Assembly: GCA_009845425.1 (NCBI GenBank)
Contig: VXZQ01000007.1
Span: forward strand, 248,001-312,000
DNA from: Holophagales bacterium
GTDB taxonomy: Bacteria; Acidobacteriota; Thermoanaerobaculia; Multivoradales; Multivoraceae
Direction: 5' to 3'
Length of the DNA: 64,000 nucleotides
Part shown: positions 61,093-64,000 of the stretch, in pieces
Position numbering within the stretch: the stretch's first letter is position 1
Layout of the letters: the number at the start of each line of letters is the position of its first letter
Made by a program: the position numbers and the translations under genes
Notes under the pieces: generated by a model
What the model saw: only the letters and a program-made list of their open reading frames with translations
Databases searched by the model: none
What the model was told of the DNA's origin: nothing

Positions 61093-62133
61093 ATGAAGAG
61101 AACGCTGGCAATGGTGGCTGTGCTGGTGGCCGTGGGTTGCGGCTACGGCGGCGACAGTGAGGAAGCGGAACCAATGGCGGAGGAGGCGACGGAAGCGATG
61201 GAGAGTGACGGCACGGTGCTGCGCAACGACCCCGCAATCGACGACCTGGTACCCGCCGACGCGGTGGTCGAGAAGGTCGCCGACGGCTTCACCTTCACCG
61301 AGGGTCCGGTATGGGTCCCCGGTGACCCCGACCGCCTTTACTTCAGCGACATCCCGGAGAACAAGGTCTACCGCTGGTCCGAAGGTGAGGGTGCGGTCGT
61401 GTTCCTCGATCCGGTCCTGCCTGACGACGCCGGCACCGGCGGCATCGGCGGATCGAACGGTCTGGCGCTCCACCCGGACGGTCGCCTCGTCCTCTGCGAG
61501 CACGGCAACCGCGTGGTGTCCGCCATGGCGCTGGACGGCGAGCGGGTGACCCTGGCGGGCAGCCATGACGGCAAGCGGCTGAACAGCCCGAACGACATCG
61601 TTTACCACTCGAGCGGGTCGGCGTTCTTCACCGATCCGCCCTATGGCCTTCCGAACCAGTCCGAGAACAAGGAGCAGGATCACAACGGCATCTACAGGCT
61701 GGACCCGGACGGCACGGTGACCCTGCTCGAGACCGGCCAGACACGTCCGAACGGCCTCGGCCTGTCGCCGGACGAAAAGACGCTCTACGTGGCGAACTCG
61801 GACGCGCCGCCCAACCGCTACTGGAAGAAGTACGCGGTGAACGACGACCTCACCCTGGGCGAAGGCGAGATGTTCTTCGACGCCAGCGGCATGGAGGCGC
61901 CCGGCGCTCCGGACGGTCTCGCCGTCGACGTGGACGGCAACGTGTTCGCGACCGGGCCGGGCGGCGTGATGGTGTTCGCGCCTGACGGCCGTCACCTGGG
62001 CACGATCGCGCCGGCCGAGCTGCCCGCGAACACCGCCTTTGGCGGCGATGGCAGCACGCTCTACATGACGGCGCGCTCCGGGCTCTACCGCGTCGCCACG
62101 AGCACCCGGGGTCTCGTGTACCGGGGCGAGTGA
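61093..62133 (+). CDS. SMP-30/gluconolactonase-like lipoprotein
   Basis: A 346-residue six-bladed propeller lactonase. The signal ends VLVAVGC (lipobox Cys16) and an acidic Glu-rich linker (EEAEPMAEEATEAMES) follows. Metal-site motifs are FTFTEGPVWV (Glu), LNSPNDIVYHSSGSAFFTDP (Asn), TRPNGLGLSPDEKTLYVANS and GAPDGLAVDVDGNVFATGPG (Asp). It hydrolyses sugar lactones such as gluconolactone. AGGAGG at 61081-61086 fixes the ATG. The SSS symporter downstream suggests uptake of the product. Confidence 0.9.
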   Translation: MKRTLAMVAVLVAVGCGYGGDSEEAEPMAEEATEAMESDGTVLRNDPAIDDLVPADAVVEKVADGFTFTEGPVWVPGDPDRLYFSDIPENKVYRWSEGEGAVVFLDPVLPDDAGTGGIGGSNGLALHPDGRLVLCEHGNRVVSAMALDGERVTLAGSHDGKRLNSPNDIVYHSSGSAFFTDPPYGLPNQSENKEQDHNGIYRLDPDGTVTLLETGQTRPNGLGLSPDEKTLYVANSDAPPNRYWKKYAVNDDLTLGEGEMFFDASGMEAPGAPDGLAVDVDGNVFATGPGGVMVFAPDGRHLGTIAPAELPANTAFGGDGSTLYMTARSGLYRVATSTRGLVYRGE

Positions 62134-62150
62134 TTCACTCCTAGGCCGGC

Positions 62151-63848
62151 ATGGGCCTCGGCGGCAGCTTCGGCCTTGCCGACTGGCTGATTCTGCTGGC
62201 GCTGTTCGCCGCCATCACGGTGATGGCGCGATCGCTGTCGCGGCGGCAGAGGACCGAGAGGGACTACTTCGGCGGCGCCCGGAACCTCCCCTGGTACGCG
62301 GTGGCGGCCTCTCTGGTCGCGACCGAGATCAGCGCGGTCACCTACATCAGCCTGCCCTCGATCGTCCATCGGCCGGGCGGCGATCTGACCTACCTGCAGA
62401 TCGGGTTGTTCGGCTACCTCGCCGCCCGTCTGCTGGTGGCGTGGTTGCTCGTTCCCGCCTACTACCGCTACGACGTGATGAGTCCCTACGACCTGATCGA
62501 GCGGCGGCTGGGCACCGCGGGGGCCTCCGTGCGACGGACGGCGACCGGCATGTTCTGGCTGGGAGGCGTCCTGGCCCAGTCCGCCCGGGTCTATCTCTCC
62601 GCGGTCGTGCTGGGCGTCCTGCTCCACCGGGAACTGGGATGGCTGGAACGGACGACGGGGGTGCCGCCCCACGTGGCGGCGGTGGCAGCGGTGGTCGTCA
62701 TCGCCGTGGTCTGGACCTGGCTTGGCGGTATCGCCGCGGTGGTCTGGACCGACGTCGTCCTCTTCCTGCTGTTCGTGGCCGGCGTCGCGGTCAGCCTGGG
62801 CGTCGTCGCGTGGGAACTCGAGGCGGGCATGGCGCCGGCGCTAACCGCCGCGTGGAGCCAAGGGAAGTTCACGTTGTTCGACCTGTCGGCGTCCCTCACC
62901 GCGCCCTACACGCTCTGGGCCGCGCTGATCGGCGCCACGATCGGCGGCGTCGCTGCCTTCGGCACGGACCAGTTGATGGCGCAACGCCTCTTCTGCTGTC
63001 GCAGCGCGCGGGACGCTCAACTGGCGGTCGTGGCCAGCGGCGCGTCAGTGCTCGTCTCCCTCTCGTTCGCCTTCGTCGGGATCGGCTTGTGGGCCTACTA
63101 CGAGCAGGCGCCGCTTACAGGCGTGGCGGCCGAGATCGTGGCCGAGCAGCCCGACCGGATCTTCGCCGTCTTCGCGGTCGAGGCGGTGGCCGTCGGTCTG
63201 AAGGCGCTCGTCGTCGCCGGCGCGCTGGCGGCGGCGGTTTCCAGCCTGGACTCGATCCTCGCGGCGCTCGCGCAGACGACGTCCGCTCTCCTGCGTTCCC
63301 GCGCACGCCCGGGCAACGGCGTGCGCCTGCCGCGGCTGCTCGTGCTCGGCTGGGGTTTCGTGCTCGGACTGACCTCGCTCGCGATGGACACGGTGGCGGC
63401 ACGCTACGACGCGCTGCTCGACCTCGCGCTGGCGATGGCCGGATACACCGGAGGCGCGCTGCTTGCGGCGGTGGCGCTGGCGCTCGCTCCACTTGGCCGG
63501 GACGGGCGGGGCTTCCTCTGGTCCGGCCCGCTCTCGGCGCTCGCCGTGTTCGCCGCGGTCTGGCATCAGCCGGCGGCGGGTTGGGTCTGCCTGCTCGGCG
63601 TCATCGTGCTGCTCATCGTCTGGCTGCGCATGGACGGCCGCGGCCGCCTGGGCGCCAGCCTCTTCCTGGCCCTGGGTGGCGGCGGTGTGCTGGCTCTGTG
63701 GCGCTGGGCGGAGGGCCCCGGCGGAGAGGTCCTGGCCTGGCCGTGGTACGTGCCGCTGGGAGCTCTGGTGGCATGGGTGTGGGGGATGGGCTTGAGTGCT
63801 AGCGTCGAACGGTGGCCGACCCGGACGGAGCGACTCGCCGCGACGTGA
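62151..63848 (+). CDS. Sodium/solute symporter (SSS family)
   Basis: A 565-residue SSS transporter: FGLADWLILLALFAAITVMA, DYFGGARNLPWYAVAASLVA, TEISAVTYISLPSIV, a long set of hydrophobic helices and the Na2-like segment AAAVSSLDSILAALAQTTSA. It lies 17 bp after the lactonase gene and is probably co-transcribed, so a sugar acid is a reasonable substrate guess. The 3' end overlaps the next gene. Confidence 0.88.
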   Translation: MGLGGSFGLADWLILLALFAAITVMARSLSRRQRTERDYFGGARNLPWYAVAASLVATEISAVTYISLPSIVHRPGGDLTYLQIGLFGYLAARLLVAWLLVPAYYRYDVMSPYDLIERRLGTAGASVRRTATGMFWLGGVLAQSARVYLSAVVLGVLLHRELGWLERTTGVPPHVAAVAAVVVIAVVWTWLGGIAAVVWTDVVLFLLFVAGVAVSLGVVAWELEAGMAPALTAAWSQGKFTLFDLSASLTAPYTLWAALIGATIGGVAAFGTDQLMAQRLFCCRSARDAQLAVVASGASVLVSLSFAFVGIGLWAYYEQAPLTGVAAEIVAEQPDRIFAVFAVEAVAVGLKALVVAGALAAAVSSLDSILAALAQTTSALLRSRARPGNGVRLPRLLVLGWGFVLGLTSLAMDTVAARYDALLDLALAMAGYTGGALLAAVALALAPLGRDGRGFLWSGPLSALAVFAAVWHQPAAGWVCLLGVIVLLIVWLRMDGRGRLGASLFLALGGGGVLALWRWAEGPGGEVLAWPWYVPLGALVAWVWGMGLSASVERWPTRTERLAAT

Positions 63849-64000
63849 TGGCGGTCGTGGGCGCTCTCGGCGCCGCGGCGGTGGCGGGCTCGGCCTGTAT
63901 CCGTTCGGATCGCGAGCCGGACGCGCGGCAGGGAGCCGCGCCGACGGAGGTGGGCAGCTTCGAACTCGAAGAGGTGACGATCGCAGAACTGGGGCGCCGG
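63812..64000 (+). CDS. Amidase-like protein, 3' truncated by the window edge
   Basis: The first 63 codons only. A TAT-like signal (ATRRDVMAVVGALGAAAVAG, then SAC) is followed by a linker and FELEEVTIAELGRR, the usual first helix of amidase-signature proteins; the catalytic Ser-cisSer-Lys part lies beyond the window. GTG 63812 gives the twin-arginine signal. ATG 63848, overlapping the symporter stop as TGATG, is possible but loses the arginines. The family call is moderate because only the N-terminus is visible. Confidence 0.55.
   Translation, partial: MADPDGATRRDVMAVVGALGAAAVAGSACIRSDREPDARQGAAPTEVGSFELEEVTIAELGRR

Overview
The window is G+C-rich (roughly two thirds by eye) bacterial chromosomal DNA, packed at about one gene per kilobase. 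I see no rRNA, tRNA, CRISPR array or intact insertion sequence. The gene content is a Gram-negative, aerobic heterotroph's: lipoproteins, TAT-type signals, an M16 peptidase, PQQ-type propellers, a sulfatase, a sialidase, sodium/solute symporters, a BCCT transporter and CoA-ester chemistry. An environmental lineage such as a marine or host-associated Acidobacteriota fits, but that is a guess without a marker gene.

Layout. 0-5.5 kb: end of a BCCT transporter, a RelE/Phd toxin-antitoxin pair, a small barrel protein, then thiolase-like protein and peptide-binding lipoprotein in one operon. 5.6-9.7 kb: an OLD-type ATPase/TOPRIM nuclease coupled to a lipoprotein sulfatase, facing an enoyl-CoA hydratase. 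9.7-14.1 kb: a gamma-glutamyltransferase-like protein followed by modABC. 14.2-24.2 kb: M16 protease, acetoacetyl-CoA synthetase, two tandem DoxX proteins, two tandem PQQ-like propellers, a histone-deacetylase-family hydrolase and an HPF-like protein. 24.2-26.4 kb: a long inverted repeat, then two consecutive HNH nucleases. 26.7-33.7 kb: TPR proteins, an LLM oxidoreductase, a PatB-like C-S lyase, a TonB_C-like/gluzincin protein and an unknown. 33.7-40.5 kb: MBL hydrolase, GMC oxidoreductase with its small subunit, then an acyl-CoA ligase/hotdog/GNAT operon. 41.3-47.0 kb: a six-gene minus-strand chain (propeller protein, sugar isomerase, SSS symporter, two tiny membrane proteins, one unknown). 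47.1-50.1 kb: VapBC, GNAT, DHFR-like, PhzF. 50.4-53.5 kb: a membrane-anchored Mrr-type nuclease and an unknown. 53.6-57.4 kb: a selenoprotein operon. 57.4-64 kb: acyl-CoA ligase, SMUG1-like glycosylase, serine hydrolase, SMP-30 lactonase, SSS symporter and the start of an amidase-like gene.

The most notable find is at 53645-54181. What looks like a broken gene reads through an in-frame TGA as a U-G-S-C motif, and a perfect 9-bp hairpin with a G-U-C loop starts 10 nt later, as expected of a bacterial SECIS. It therefore appears to be a UGSC-family selenoprotein. Three downstream genes (sialidase, SSS symporter, small lipoprotein) are joined to it by 4-nt GTGA overlaps, so their translation might depend on selenocysteine readthrough.

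Translation architecture is a second theme. At least fourteen gene junctions are 4-nt NTGA overlaps, with A, G, T and apparently C in the first position. Three convergent pairs share interlocked stop codons in a CTAR tetranucleotide.
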